In this document: in pieces, positions 24,500 through 33,247 of the stretch | Numbering within the stretch: position 1 is the stretch's first letter | Layout of the letters: every line of letters begins with the position of its first letter | Source: an uncultured cyanobacterium | GTDB taxonomy: Bacteria > Cyanobacteriota > Cyanobacteriia > Cyanobacteriales > Nostocaceae | NCBI GenBank assembly: GCA_903903925.1 | Contig: CAIVAU010000079.1 | Coordinates: 1 to 45,144, forward strand | Direction of reading: 5' to 3' | DNA: 45,144 nt | The notes under the pieces: model-generated | Told to the model about the DNA's origin: nothing | The model's database searches: none | The model's input: the letters and a program-made list of their open reading frames with translations, nothing else | Program-made: the position numbers and the translations under genes

Positions 24500-26488
24500 G
24501 TGATATTTCTTGAACTTGTATTACAAAACTTTGGCCCTTACTCTGGTCGCCAAGTCATCGATCTAGATCCAAAAACTCACGGAAATTCTCGCCCTGTGAT
24601 TCTACTAGGTGGGATGAATGGAGGAGGAAAAACAACCTTCATGGATGCGATTCGCCTTGCGCTTTATGGACATCGCGCCCAATGTTCTACCCGTGGTCAT
24701 CTCAGTTATAGCGATTTTCTCACACAATGCGTTAATAGTCATGCTTCGCCAGTAGAGAAAACTCGGATTGAATTAGCTTTTGAACATATAGAAAACGACA
24801 AGCCAGTAAAATACCGCATTGTCCGGACGTGGGAAAAGAACCCTAAAGATGGGAAAGACCATTTAGGTATCTTGGACATTCGTGAAAATGATGAATGGCT
24901 TGACACAGCTTTAGTGAATATCTGGGATGAGTATATTGAAAATCTTCTCCCTTTGGGAATTTCTAACTTATTTCTCTTTGATGGTGAACAAGTTAAGGAA
25001 CTCGCAGAACAGGAAACACCTCCACCACTTGTCGTTGATGCTATTCGCGGACTTTTAGGGCTAGAGTTGGCGGAACGGTTAGCTGTTGACCTGGAAATTA
25101 TGGCAAATCGCAAACGCAAGGAGTTAGCTGATATAAAAGACCTAGCAGACTTGGAAGAAATTGAGCAGAAATTAAACCAGCAATTAGAAGAACAAAAGTT
25201 GGAAACACAATTAGTTTTGTCTTTGCAAGAGAAGTTAAAAGAAGCAGAAACAAAACAGCAAGAAGTCTTCGATAAATTCATTTCTGAAGGGGGGAAAATT
25301 GCGGGCGATCGCAGCCAATTAGAAGAACAGCAAAAGCAAAGAAATGTGGAAGCAGAGGAAGTGCGTTCCTGTATGTGTGAATTAGCGGCTGATGTTTTAC
25401 CACTAGCGTTGATTCAACCTCTACTCACTCAGGCGCAAAGTACAGGAGAAGAAGAAACTCGCCGTCAACAAGCACAAATAGCACAAAATATCTTACTAGA
25501 ACGAGATCAACGCCTAATTGATAAAATGACTCATTTGGGTATATCAAAAGAACAACTAGATAAAATAAAATTATTGATTCATGAAGAGAATCAAGCACTT
25601 GAATTAGAGAAAAATGAAGAACTATGGCTATTAGCTGATTCAGAAACTCTAAATCAACTAGCTAATATGAATAATTATTATTTAGAAACAGCAAAAGAAT
25701 CTGTACAACAGCAAATAGAGATTCTTAAAACTAAAGAAGAAGAAATTATCACGCTGGAAAGACAATTACAAACCGCTGCATCTCCAGAAGCATATCAAAA
25801 GCTAGTAGAGACAGTGCAACAAGCACAAACGCAAGTTGCTGAAGCTAAAGCAGCCGCCCTAACAGCACAGCGTCGTTCAATTGAATTAGAGACTGCAATT
25901 CAAAAGTCAAAAAAGAATTTACAAGAATATACTGATCAAAATATTGGTCGTAAAAACAAGGAACATATTATCGCCGCCTCTGCTAAAGTCCAAGAAACCC
26001 TCAAACTTTTCCGCGAACGCCTCACCCTGAGAAAACTGAACAAATTAGAAGTAGAAGTCACCGAGTGCTTCCGCTATCTCCTACACAAGTCCGATTTAGT
26101 CCATCGTGTTGCTATTGACACCAAAAGCTTTAGCCTTTCCTTATATGACTCCCAGGCTAAACCCGTTCCGAAACATCGCCTTTCTGCAGGAGAAAAACAA
26201 CTGTTAGCGATCGCCTTTCTTTGGGGATTAGCCCGAGTTTCCGGACACCGTTTACCAGTAGCAATAGATACCCCATTAGGACGCTTAGACTCATCTCACC
26301 GCAGTAACTTAGTTGAACGTTACTTCCCATCCGCCAGTCATCAAGTCATTTTACTTTCTACCGATACAGAAATCGGAGAAAAACAAGTGCAAACATTACG
26401 GGCAAATGATGCGATCGCCCGTGAATACCTCCTAAAATATGATTCATCTACTCGCCAGACAACCATAGAACCGGGATATTTTTGGTGA
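24500..26488 (+). CDS. dndD: DNA phosphorothioation ATPase DndD
   Basis: 662-residue SMC-like ATPase. Walker A is GGMNGGGKTT (residues 37-46). LFLFDGEQVKELAEQ, near residue 160, is a DndD hallmark. Long coiled coils fill about 190-520, the ABC signature is LSAGEKQLLAIAF and the Walker B/D-loop is VAIDTPLGRLDSSHR. DndD is thought to nick or open DNA for sulfur incorporation with DndC and DndE. It starts at GTG 24500, with no better ATG upstream. In most known loci dndE follows at once, but here it is 2.8 kb away behind unrelated genes. A hairpin follows the stop codon. Confidence 0.94.
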   Translation: MIFLELVLQNFGPYSGRQVIDLDPKTHGNSRPVILLGGMNGGGKTTFMDAIRLALYGHRAQCSTRGHLSYSDFLTQCVNSHASPVEKTRIELAFEHIENDKPVKYRIVRTWEKNPKDGKDHLGILDIRENDEWLDTALVNIWDEYIENLLPLGISNLFLFDGEQVKELAEQETPPPLVVDAIRGLLGLELAERLAVDLEIMANRKRKELADIKDLADLEEIEQKLNQQLEEQKLETQLVLSLQEKLKEAETKQQEVFDKFISEGGKIAGDRSQLEEQQKQRNVEAEEVRSCMCELAADVLPLALIQPLLTQAQSTGEEETRRQQAQIAQNILLERDQRLIDKMTHLGISKEQLDKIKLLIHEENQALELEKNEELWLLADSETLNQLANMNNYYLETAKESVQQQIEILKTKEEEIITLERQLQTAASPEAYQKLVETVQQAQTQVAEAKAAALTAQRRSIELETAIQKSKKNLQEYTDQNIGRKNKEHIIAASAKVQETLKLFRERLTLRKLNKLEVEVTECFRYLLHKSDLVHRVAIDTKSFSLSLYDSQAKPVPKHRLSAGEKQLLAIAFLWGLARVSGHRLPVAIDTPLGRLDSSHRSNLVERYFPSASHQVILLSTDTEIGEKQVQTLRANDAIAREYLLKYDSSTRQTTIEPGYFW

Positions 26489-26493
26489 AGAGT

Positions 26494-26537
26494 GGGGAGT
26501 GTGGGAGGTAAGGAAAATATTACTCCCCACACTCCCC
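26494..26537. terminator. Twelve-base hairpin after dndD
   Basis: ggggagtgtggg (26494-26505) pairs perfectly with cccacactcccc (26526-26537) around a 20-base loop. It follows the dndD stop by six bases. It would probably end the dndCD transcript, although it is built from a dispersed gggagtgtg repeat and lacks a T-run. Confidence 0.5.
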
Positions 26538-26632
26538 CCTCTCCTCACACTCTCTGGATTCCTCTCCCGCCATCTTGAAGTAGTACGTAGAAATCATATA
26601 GCATTTAATAAGCATCGTATAATGTGCGAATT

Positions 26633-26926
26633 ATGATTGATCTCGCCAAAGACATTCACTCCCTCACCGATTTCAAGCGGAATACGACCGAGTTCGTTCA
26701 GCGCATGAAGGAGACTAAGCACCCTCTGGTACTCACGGTGAACGGGAAAGCGGAACTTGTGGTACAGGACGCCGAGTCCTACCAAGAACTTCTCGAAGCT
26801 GCTGAGTACGTAGACACGGTGAAAAGTATCCGCCGAGCCCTAGAGCAGATAAAACGCGGTGAAGGACGTCCCGCCGATGAGGTGATTGCAGAGCTTCGTC
26901 AGGAACTTGGTATTCCAGATGAGTGA
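26633..26926 (+). CDS. Phd/YefM-family antitoxin
   Basis: 97 residues. The N-terminus MIDLAKDIHSLTDFKRNT, followed by HPLVLTVNGKAELVVQDAESY, is the Phd/YefM DNA-binding fold. The C-terminal part (from about residue 60, RRALEQIKRGEGRPADEV) would wrap the toxin. It should neutralise the toxin encoded next and repress the pair's promoter. The ATG at 26633 is preferred to a GTG nine bases earlier because MIDLAKDI is the family start. Its stop codon overlaps the toxin's start (ATGA). It sits within the interruption between dndD and dndE. The ORF is intact. Confidence 0.9.
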   Translation: MIDLAKDIHSLTDFKRNTTEFVQRMKETKHPLVLTVNGKAELVVQDAESYQELLEAAEYVDTVKSIRRALEQIKRGEGRPADEVIAELRQELGIPDE

Positions 26927-27125
26927 ATCGTACCAGGTCATCATCACGCCCGAAGCACGGGACGGTATTCGACGTGCCTATGAGTGGATAGCAGAGTACT
27001 CACCTGATTCAGCGATCGCGAAAAAAGGGAAGGTGTACCGGATTCTTTTCATTGTCCGCGACGCGGAGGTGTATGTCCTATTTGTTCGTCATAGTTCGCA
27101 AAAGCCACTCTTGCCAGATGAGTGA
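26919..27125 (+). pseudogene. RelE/ParE-family toxin with an internal deletion
   Basis: 68 residues where about 95-105 are usual. The first half (MSESYQVIITPEARDGIRRAYEW, ending SPDSAIA) and the last part (GKVYRILFIVRD, then YVLFVRHSSQK) match ParE/RelE toxins. The central stretch, including the usual arginine-rich EIR-LLYG segment, is missing. The frame is kept, so a shortened protein may still be made, but catalytic or gyrase-binding residues are likely lost. The join sits at a gcgatcgc HIP1 site. It is coupled to the antitoxin by an ATGA overlap. The antitoxin may persist alone. Confidence 0.8.
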
Positions 27126-27139
27126 CATGACTAATTTGT

Positions 27140-27712
27140 TTACAATAGCTGTTCAATGTTTTCGTATAGGGCTGAAATATCACAGGAAAAACCGATGCTG
27201 GCGAACTCAATGATGTCTCCAGCTTGGTAAATTTTAGGAAGCCACAAGTTGTTAGATTTGCGCTGAAAACGCTCAACCAAGATTTGTTTTTGGTGGATAA
27301 GAATATATTCTTCAAATTCTGCGATCGCCTTATAATTAGCGAACTTATCACCTCTGTCAAAAGCTTCTGTGGAGTTTGATAAAACTTCAACAATCAGTTT
27401 AGGATGCACAATAAAATCTTCATTTGATATCCGATCTGCTTCATGACAAGTCACAGCCAAATCAGAATAGTAGAAGATATTTAATTCTAGCAGGCGGACT
27501 TTCATATCAGTAGCATAGGAAATGCACTCTGTGCCACGCAAATGATTGACGAGTAAGGCGGAGAGATTACCTGTAATGATAACATGAGCTTTGCTAGCTC
27601 CTGCCATGGCAATTATTTGTCCCTGAAAATATTCGTGTTTAATAGGACTCATGCGCTCAATCTCTAAATATTCCTCAGGTGTAAAATATGCATGGTTTTT
27701 GCTAACTGTCAT
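27140..27712 (-). CDS. Uma2 (DUF820) family endonuclease-like protein
   Basis: 190 residues with the PD-(D/E)XK nuclease-like fold of the large cyanobacterial Uma2 family. The start reads YFTPEEYLEIERMSPIKHEYFQGQIIAMAGAS, then YYSDLAVTCH and HPKLIVEVLSNSTEAFDRGDKFANYKAI. The last block holds the E-V-L-S catalytic strand and family signature. Members occur in many copies per genome; their role is unproven and often tied to mobile DNA. It is transcribed against dndD and belongs to the 2.8-kb interruption. It is a full-length counterpart to the fragment at 14900. Confidence 0.9.
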   Translation of the reverse strand: MTVSKNHAYFTPEEYLEIERMSPIKHEYFQGQIIAMAGASKAHVIITGNLSALLVNHLRGTECISYATDMKVRLLELNIFYYSDLAVTCHEADRISNEDFIVHPKLIVEVLSNSTEAFDRGDKFANYKAIAEFEEYILIHQKQILVERFQRKSNNLWLPKIYQAGDIIEFASIGFSCDISALYENIEQLL

Positions 27713-28018
27713 GTCGGTTCTCCCTATTCTGTAATGACAACGAACTTATCAGATAAACCTTTCCATGGTGGTGATGTTAGCGATAAACCCTCGATAGCTT
27801 CCAACGCTTTATCCTCCAGGACTATTTTAGTCTAAACAGACGCCTGAATAAGGCATTTGTGGCTAAGATCCTCATTCAAGTTCTTTTTAGTCTGCTTCAG
27901 CCGACTTCAGCTGTATGATAAAATAATTACCATGTTTGTCTTTGCACTGAAATCGAAATGCTGTGTTTATAAAATTAAGCATTTCAAAACCAGACTTAGA
28001 TAACACCAAACCCCAAGT

Positions 28019-28615
28019 ATGGATATTTCTGTCTCTGTTTTAGTCAAAACTTTTGTTGCTGTGTTCGTTCTTGCGGATGCTGTAGGTAATATACCGATAC
28101 TTTTAGTTTTAACTAAAGGTATGGAACCACAGAAAAGAAACAAAGTAATAGATAAAGCAATTGTGGTAGCAATAGGAGTTCTTTTACTCTTTGCCCTTGC
28201 TGGTCAATTCATTTTAAATTACTTAGACGTCAGCTTCGGGTCTTTACGAGTAGCTGGGGGACTGTTATTATTGTTAATTTCTTTAAAAATGCTCCAAGGA
28301 GAATCAGATACGCCAATCATTGATCACGATCGCGATGTAGCAATTACCCCACTAGCCTTGCCGCTGCTAGCTGGACCAGGTACACTGACAACTGTGATGC
28401 TGTTAATATCTGAAGCTGCCAATCCTAACCTGAGTGTAGTTCTGGGTATTTTGGCAGCGATGTTTGTCAGTTGGTTGATTTTACGTTTAGCAAACACCAT
28501 TGACAAGTTTATCGGTGCAGAAGGTGAAGTGATTATTACTCAGCTTTTGGGTTTTCTGTTAGCAGCCCTAGCGGTGGAAATTGGCAGTGGGGGGATTAAG
28601 GAGTTGTTTTTTTAG
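28019..28615 (+). CDS. MarC family integral membrane protein
   Basis: 198 residues with six predicted membrane segments. It is recognised by VLADAVGNIPILLVLTKGM, the AGGLLLLLISLKML segment and ITPLALPLLAGPGTLTTVMLL, the standard MarC (UPF0056) signatures. The family's function is not known; it was once wrongly linked to multiple antibiotic resistance. The 306 bases upstream (27713-28018) hold no gene and presumably its promoter. Its end overlaps by four bases with a convergent HTH ORF. It lies between dndD and dndE, with no obvious link to phosphorothioation. Confidence 0.9.
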   Translation: MDISVSVLVKTFVAVFVLADAVGNIPILLVLTKGMEPQKRNKVIDKAIVVAIGVLLLFALAGQFILNYLDVSFGSLRVAGGLLLLLISLKMLQGESDTPIIDHDRDVAITPLALPLLAGPGTLTTVMLLISEAANPNLSVVLGILAAMFVSWLILRLANTIDKFIGAEGEVIITQLLGFLLAALAVEIGSGGIKELFF

Positions 28616-28842
28616 GGTAGACCAATCGCTGCGATATTTTTTATCTGGGCGATCGCCTTTGCGCCAAGCAGTGTTATAGGACGTGGCATAGAACCAGAGT
28701 TAAAAAATCTACTTAATGATGGTTGTGGAATTCCTGTTTTTTCTGCGAGTTTTGCAATTCCTCCCCATCTATCGACCTCATTAAGAAGAGATTTTTTAAA
28801 ATCTACTATATCATTTGCAATCCGGTCGAGATCATCAAACAA
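28612..28842 (-). pseudogene. Fragment of an XRE-like helix-turn-helix protein
   Basis: 76 codons containing FKKSLLNEVDRWGGIAKLAEKTG, then IPQPSLSRFFNSGSMPRPITL, an evident helix-turn-helix DNA-binding domain. The only starts are a TTG at 28842 and no ATG; an in-frame stop lies 12 bases further upstream. This suggests loss of the true start. The C-terminus also ends within a HIP1-rich stretch (QIKNIAAIGLP). It resembles small antitoxin-like regulators. It may be a live TTG-started gene, but a fragment is more likely. Confidence 0.5.
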
Positions 28843-29140
28843 GATAGATGGTTAGTGATACGAGTAAGTTTCATCAGCCTATGACGCAATATCAGTTGAG
28901 ATCACTATAGACAACTTTGCGCTATAAGATCAAATTTTCTCCAGATAGCCTGGAGTATTTACAGTTTGCAAGGCGATCGCATCAATAATTGGGGAATCTG
29001 AATAACTCACAGTTCGTGTATTATGACAAATAAACAGTGGCGATCGCCTAAGGGGTGCAGCATGTCGCTATTACTGAAGCTGACGGTAGCTTTAATTCTT
29101 CGGCTGGGACAAAAGGTTGTCCGAGGAGTAAACAATTGCG

Positions 29141-29251
29141 ATCCATGCTATCATAGACAACCTGCTCAAGGCGATGCCTGCGGCGGGCTGCGTCTACGGA
29201 CACCGTGAAGATATTCGGCGTCAGATGAGCGATGCAGAAATTATAAGTTTG
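29141..29251 (+). mobile_element. Remnant of an IS982-like transposase N-terminus
   Basis: A single frame reads AIIDNLLKAM ... GHREDIRRQMSDAEIISL, the N-terminal signature of IS982-family transposases (GH-E, then MSDAE). Between the two parts seven extra codons (PAAGCVY) are encoded by the dispersed repeat cctgcggcgggctgcgtctac. Nothing recognisable of the transposase follows, so this is debris. The surrounding 28843-29300 region holds no other gene. Confidence 0.6.
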
Positions 29252-29300
29252 ATTTTAAGAGTTATTATTTTTATTCATCACTCCTAACTCCTAACTCACG

Positions 29301-29687
29301 ATGGAACCACCCCTTGAACGCATTCGCCTCTCCCAAGCAGCCAAAGACCAACTCCTAAAACTAAAACGCAACACCAAAATCGACCAATGGAATATCCTAT
29401 GTCGTTGGGCGCTTTGTCGTTCCCTAGCTGAACCAACACCTCCTTCCCCAGTCTTCATACCCGCTGACAGTAATATCGAGATGACATGGCGCGTCTTTGG
29501 CGGCGAAATGTCAGATATTCTACTACTCGCCCTTAAGCAACGTTGTTACAATGATGGCTTCAGTACTGATAAGGAAACCCTAGCCACGCAATTCCGCTGT
29601 CACCTGCATCGTGGTATTGGTTACTTGGCGGGTGATCCAAATATCAAGAAGATTGAAGATTTAGTTGAATTAGCGACAAAAAAATGA
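29301..29687 (+). CDS. dndE: DNA phosphorothioation protein DndE
   Basis: 128 residues, all-helical. The sequence IRLSQAAKDQLLKLKRNTKIDQWNILCRWALCRSL matches DndE, followed by WRVFGGEMSDILLLALKQRC and FRCHLHRGIGYLAG. DndE binds nicked double-stranded DNA as a tetramer and is essential for sulfur insertion. It is normally adjacent to dndD; here 2.8 kb of other genes intervene, so it must have its own promoter or rely on read-through. Upstream are aactcctaactc repeats only. Downstream it abuts the methyltransferase. The ORF is intact. Confidence 0.92.
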   Translation: MEPPLERIRLSQAAKDQLLKLKRNTKIDQWNILCRWALCRSLAEPTPPSPVFIPADSNIEMTWRVFGGEMSDILLLALKQRCYNDGFSTDKETLATQFRCHLHRGIGYLAGDPNIKKIEDLVELATKK

Positions 29688-29773
29688 AGGATATTAGAAG
29701 GACGATGCGTTACTCTTTTTTAGATCGCATCCTACTTCTGTGCAATCCAACATCTAAAATCCAAAATGCTCTT

Positions 29774-31228
29774 ATGTCAGAGAGCTACCTAGAAATAGAA
29801 CGCCATAGAGCAGCGATTTTTCGCACTGACCTATCTCGACCTGTGCGATTGGCAATAGAATCAGCACTTCTAACTCAGGATACCACCTTTTTTGACTATG
29901 GCTGCGGACATGGTGGCGATGTGCAACGTGTAGCAAGCTTAGGCTACACCAGTGCCGGCTGGGACCCTTACTACTCCCCCAACACCCCTACTCTCACCGC
30001 TGATATCGTCAATTTAGGCTATGTCCTGAATGTGATTGAAGATCCAGAGGAACGCCAAAAAAGCCTGATCCAAGCTTGGGAACTTACCCACAAAGTCTTA
30101 ATTGTTGCTACCCAAGTCCTAATCAACGCTCCTAGCAAGACTCAAATAGCCTATGGTGATGGTATAGTCACTCGCCGTCATACCTTTCAGAAATATTACG
30201 CACAAGAAGAACTCAAAAATTACATTGATAAGGTGCTGAATGTTGATGCTGTCCCAGTGGCGTTAGGTATCTATTTTGTCTTTCGAGATGAAGGTGAAAA
30301 AGAAAGTTACAAAGCTAAACGCTTTTTCTCAAAGACTTATACCCCAAGAGTACGCATCCCCACGAAGCGGTTTGAAGACTATAAAGAGAAGTTAGAACCA
30401 CTGATGGCTTTTTTTACAAAGCGCGGTAGACTTCCGGTTAAAGGCGAATTGGATCATGAACAGGAACTACTGAGGGAATTTGGTAACTTCCGCCGCGCTT
30501 TTGCTGTGATTTTGCAAGCAACTGATGAAGCAGAATGGGATGCGATCGCCTACCGTCGTTCTCTTGACATCCAAGTTTATCTTGCTCTCACCCACTTTGA
30601 TCGCCGACCCCCATGGCAAAAGCTAGCACCAGAAATGCGCCACGACATCAAAGCCTTTTTCGGTAGCTACGAGGAAGCTTGCTTTGTCGCTGACGCCAAG
30701 CTTTTCAGCTTAGGAAAACCAGGGGTTGTTGAGAGTGCTTGTCAAAAAAGCAAGATTGGGAAACATACCCGTAGCGCCCTTTATGTCCATGTTAGTGCCC
30801 TCTGCGAACTTGATTCCTTGTTGCGAATTTATGAAAGTTGTGCTAGCCGCACAATTGGGCGTGTTGATGGTGCGACATTGATCAAATTTTCCACTGACGA
30901 AGCACGGATATCTTACCTGTTTTACCCTGAATTTGATTCAGATCCCCATCCTGCATTGAAGACAAGTATCAGTATTGACTTAAAATCTTTAGAGATCACT
31001 CATCGGGACTACGAAACTCGAGCAAACCCTCCAATTTTACACCGCAAAGAAACATTTGTGGCTCCTAACTATCCACTCTATGAAGAATTTGCTCGACTTA
31101 CCCAACAAGAACAAGAATTAGGACTCCTGAAGCACAAAAGCGACATTGGCACTCGCGAAGGTTGGGGAAAATGTCTCGCCGAATATGGAGTAGAGATTAG
31201 AGGACATCAAGTGTATCGTAACTCCTGA
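29774..31228 (+). CDS. DNA phosphorothioation-associated putative methyltransferase
   Basis: About 484 residues from the ATG at 29774 (MSESYLEIERHRAAIFRTD). The SAM-binding motif is FFDYGCGHGGDVQRVASLGY, followed by AGWDPYYSPN and NLGYVLNVIEDPEER; it then continues as a long unrecognised domain of over 300 residues. It matches the family of putative methyltransferases that accompany dnd genes; substrate is unknown. The frame is open further upstream to an ATG at 29684 that overlaps the dndE stop (ATGA). The added 30 residues come from ccaacatctaaaatcc repeat DNA, so the later start is preferred. It is co-transcribed with dndE. Confidence 0.86.
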   Translation: MSESYLEIERHRAAIFRTDLSRPVRLAIESALLTQDTTFFDYGCGHGGDVQRVASLGYTSAGWDPYYSPNTPTLTADIVNLGYVLNVIEDPEERQKSLIQAWELTHKVLIVATQVLINAPSKTQIAYGDGIVTRRHTFQKYYAQEELKNYIDKVLNVDAVPVALGIYFVFRDEGEKESYKAKRFFSKTYTPRVRIPTKRFEDYKEKLEPLMAFFTKRGRLPVKGELDHEQELLREFGNFRRAFAVILQATDEAEWDAIAYRRSLDIQVYLALTHFDRRPPWQKLAPEMRHDIKAFFGSYEEACFVADAKLFSLGKPGVVESACQKSKIGKHTRSALYVHVSALCELDSLLRIYESCASRTIGRVDGATLIKFSTDEARISYLFYPEFDSDPHPALKTSISIDLKSLEITHRDYETRANPPILHRKETFVAPNYPLYEEFARLTQQEQELGLLKHKSDIGTREGWGKCLAEYGVEIRGHQVYRNS

Positions 31229-31258
31229 CTCCTGTGCGATAATGAGAATTTCAAAATT

Positions 31259-32560
31259 ATGAACGGAAAGCGATCGCTGCTGGAAGTCTTTGGCAGCCGT
31301 AAGATGGCAGCTTTGTTATTTCTGGGTTTTTCATCAGGTTTGCCGTTGTACTTGACGAGTAAGACACCGCTGCAAGCATGGTTGACGAAAGAACACGTTA
31401 GCCTCAGTACTATTGCTGCTTTTAGTCTGGTAGGATTGCCCTACTCCTTAAAATTTCTTTGGTCACCTTTACTAGATCGATTTGTCCCGCCGTTTTTAGG
31501 TCGTCGTCGTGGCTGGCTGGTGATCACACAAGTCGCAGTTTTGTTGGCGATCGCGGCAATGGCTTTCCAGAAGCCATCGGAAGGACTGACTTTTCTGGCG
31601 ATAACTGCTGTGATCGTCGCTTTTTTTAGCGCTAGTCAAGATATTGTTGCTGATGCCTATCGTACTGATGTATTAGCAGAACCAGAAAGGGGTCCGGGAG
31701 CATCTGTTTTTCTTTTAGGTTATCGCGTTGCCATTCTTGTGACAAGTTCCTTAACCCTGTATCTTGCAGACAGAATGCCTTGGCAAACTGTTTACTTATT
31801 GATGTCGCTATTGATGCTCATTGGTGTGGTAAGTTCTATCTTGGCACCAGAACCAATCCTGCGCTATCGCCCTCCGCAAACCTTATGGGATGCGGTTAAA
31901 TTGCCTTTAGTTGAATTTTTCCAACGTCATGGTTCACTCCAAGCAGTTTTGATTCTGGTGTTTATTGTCGTTTACAAGTTGGGGGATTCCTTGCTGAAAA
32001 ATGTTTCCACACCATTTCTGTTAGAGAAAGGCTTGCATTTTACCCAAACTGACTTGGCATTTCCAACTGGATTGGGGATCTTCGCCGTGATTGTCGGCAC
32101 TTTGACAGGGGGAGCTTTAATGACTAAAATCGGTGTGAACCGTTCTCTGTGGATCTTCGCAATCCTCCAAGCTATTGGCAACCTATCCTACTTTGCTTTA
32201 GCAGTAGTGGGTAAAAGTTTCCCTTTGATGCTGAGCGCCATTAATATTGAAAATTTCTGTGCAGGCTTGGAATCAGCGGCATTTGTCGCTTTTTTAATGA
32301 GTCTTTGTAACCAAGGATTTTCAGCCACTCAGTACGCTTTACTGTCAAGTTTGCAAGGTTTTAGTCGAGATATTCTTACGGCCCCAGCTGGTGCATGGGC
32401 AGCCACCACTGGCTGGCCTTTATTCTTCGTGATAACAGCAATAGCAGCTTTACCGGGATTGCTGCTTTTACCATTTTTTGCCCCTTGGAACCCCCAACCA
32501 GCAGCAATTCCTAGACCAGGACTCGATGATGAGGAAGAAGATTTATGGGGCAGAAAATAA
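31259..32560 (+). CDS. ampG: AmpG-like MFS permease
   Basis: 433 residues with about 12 membrane helices. The start region MAALLFLGFSSGLPLYLT, then LQAWLTKEHVSLSTIAAFSLVGLPYSLKFLWSPLLDR and FSASQDIVADAYRTDVL, is the AmpG signature. In Gram-negative bacteria AmpG imports anhydromuropeptides from the periplasm for cell-wall recycling. Cyanobacterial relatives are likely to do the same, but this is by homology only. The C-terminus is an acidic DDEEEDLW tail overlapping the next gene by 16 bases. It begins 30 bases after the methyltransferase and may share read-through, but has no functional tie to dnd. Confidence 0.88.
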   Translation: MNGKRSLLEVFGSRKMAALLFLGFSSGLPLYLTSKTPLQAWLTKEHVSLSTIAAFSLVGLPYSLKFLWSPLLDRFVPPFLGRRRGWLVITQVAVLLAIAAMAFQKPSEGLTFLAITAVIVAFFSASQDIVADAYRTDVLAEPERGPGASVFLLGYRVAILVTSSLTLYLADRMPWQTVYLLMSLLMLIGVVSSILAPEPILRYRPPQTLWDAVKLPLVEFFQRHGSLQAVLILVFIVVYKLGDSLLKNVSTPFLLEKGLHFTQTDLAFPTGLGIFAVIVGTLTGGALMTKIGVNRSLWIFAILQAIGNLSYFALAVVGKSFPLMLSAINIENFCAGLESAAFVAFLMSLCNQGFSATQYALLSSLQGFSRDILTAPAGAWAATTGWPLFFVITAIAALPGLLLLPFFAPWNPQPAAIPRPGLDDEEEDLWGRK

Positions 32561-32937
32561 TCATTGCTACAGCAACAATCATTCTTTTGATCACCGGGAT
32601 CTTACTTGGTTACGTTCTCTCCCAGTTAGTTGTGGGAGTTTTGGCGCTTAACCTACTGACTTTTCTCGGAACATTCAGCCTTATTGTAATTTTTGGTACA
32701 CTTTACTATGTTTTATTTTGGGAGTTTAGGAGACAGCAGTCGCAATCATTACCACACGGGACGACGACATCACTCCAAGCTGATGACCGTCTCAGAAGCA
32801 GGCTAATCGATATTTTAGGCGGCGATACGGCTGCAGCTGAGCGTTTAGTTGATCAGGCAAAGCAGGACTATCCTGGGATGCCGGAAAATTGGTACTGGGA
32901 ACGTGCGCTTGCTGAGTTGGAGCGCGATCGTCAGTAA
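32545..32937 (+). CDS. Small membrane protein of unknown function
   Basis: 130 residues. Two hydrophobic helices at about 5-30 and 37-58 are followed by a cytoplasmic helical region (RLRSRLIDILGGDTAAAERLVDQAKQDYPGMPENWYWERAL). The tail resembles conserved cyanobacterial membrane proteins, but no family is named. The ATG lies within the last codons of the upstream permease gene (16-base overlap), which implies translational coupling. Function cannot be told. Confidence 0.75.
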   Translation: MGQKIIIATATIILLITGILLGYVLSQLVVGVLALNLLTFLGTFSLIVIFGTLYYVLFWEFRRQQSQSLPHGTTTSLQADDRLRSRLIDILGGDTAAAERLVDQAKQDYPGMPENWYWERALAELERDRQ

Positions 32938-33055
32938 CGGCGCTGCACTGTGGAGCGCGATCACCTTTTCTCACACACCCGAAACTCGCTAGAATAAATT
33001 CAGAATAGAAATAATAGCTATTTCTGTATAAAATTCCCCCTCTTAAGATCTAAAT

Positions 33056-33247
33056 ATGGCTATTTTTCGTCAGTACATCGCACCGTTTTTAGTCGTGCTA
33101 GTCTTTATAGTTGCCCTCGTGGCAGTTAGTGCCCGGATCTTTTTACCCTCAGATATGGCTTCCCCCGCGCCTATCGAGGAAGTAGGTACTCTCCCCTCCT
33201 TCCTGACCCCAAAAGAATTCACTCAAGTCATCACGACGAGTGTCTGA
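33056..33247 (+). CDS. Small single-helix membrane protein
   Basis: 63 residues. One membrane helix (YIAPFLVVLVFIVALVAVSA) is followed by a short external tail with FLTPKEFTQVI. It overlaps the GNAT gene by eight bases on the same strand, so the two are translated in tandem. Similar short proteins precede GNAT genes in other cyanobacteria in my memory, but the role is unknown. Confidence 0.65.
   Translation: MAIFRQYIAPFLVVLVFIVALVAVSARIFLPSDMASPAPIEEVGTLPSFLTPKEFTQVITTSV

Noticed and set aside
24739..25281. 180-residue minus-strand frame rich in Ser and Phe
   Set aside because: It is the antisense shadow of the dndD coiled-coil region.
29023..29208. 61-residue plus-strand frame
   Set aside because: It overlaps the transposase remnant and repeat DNA in another frame, with no similarity.
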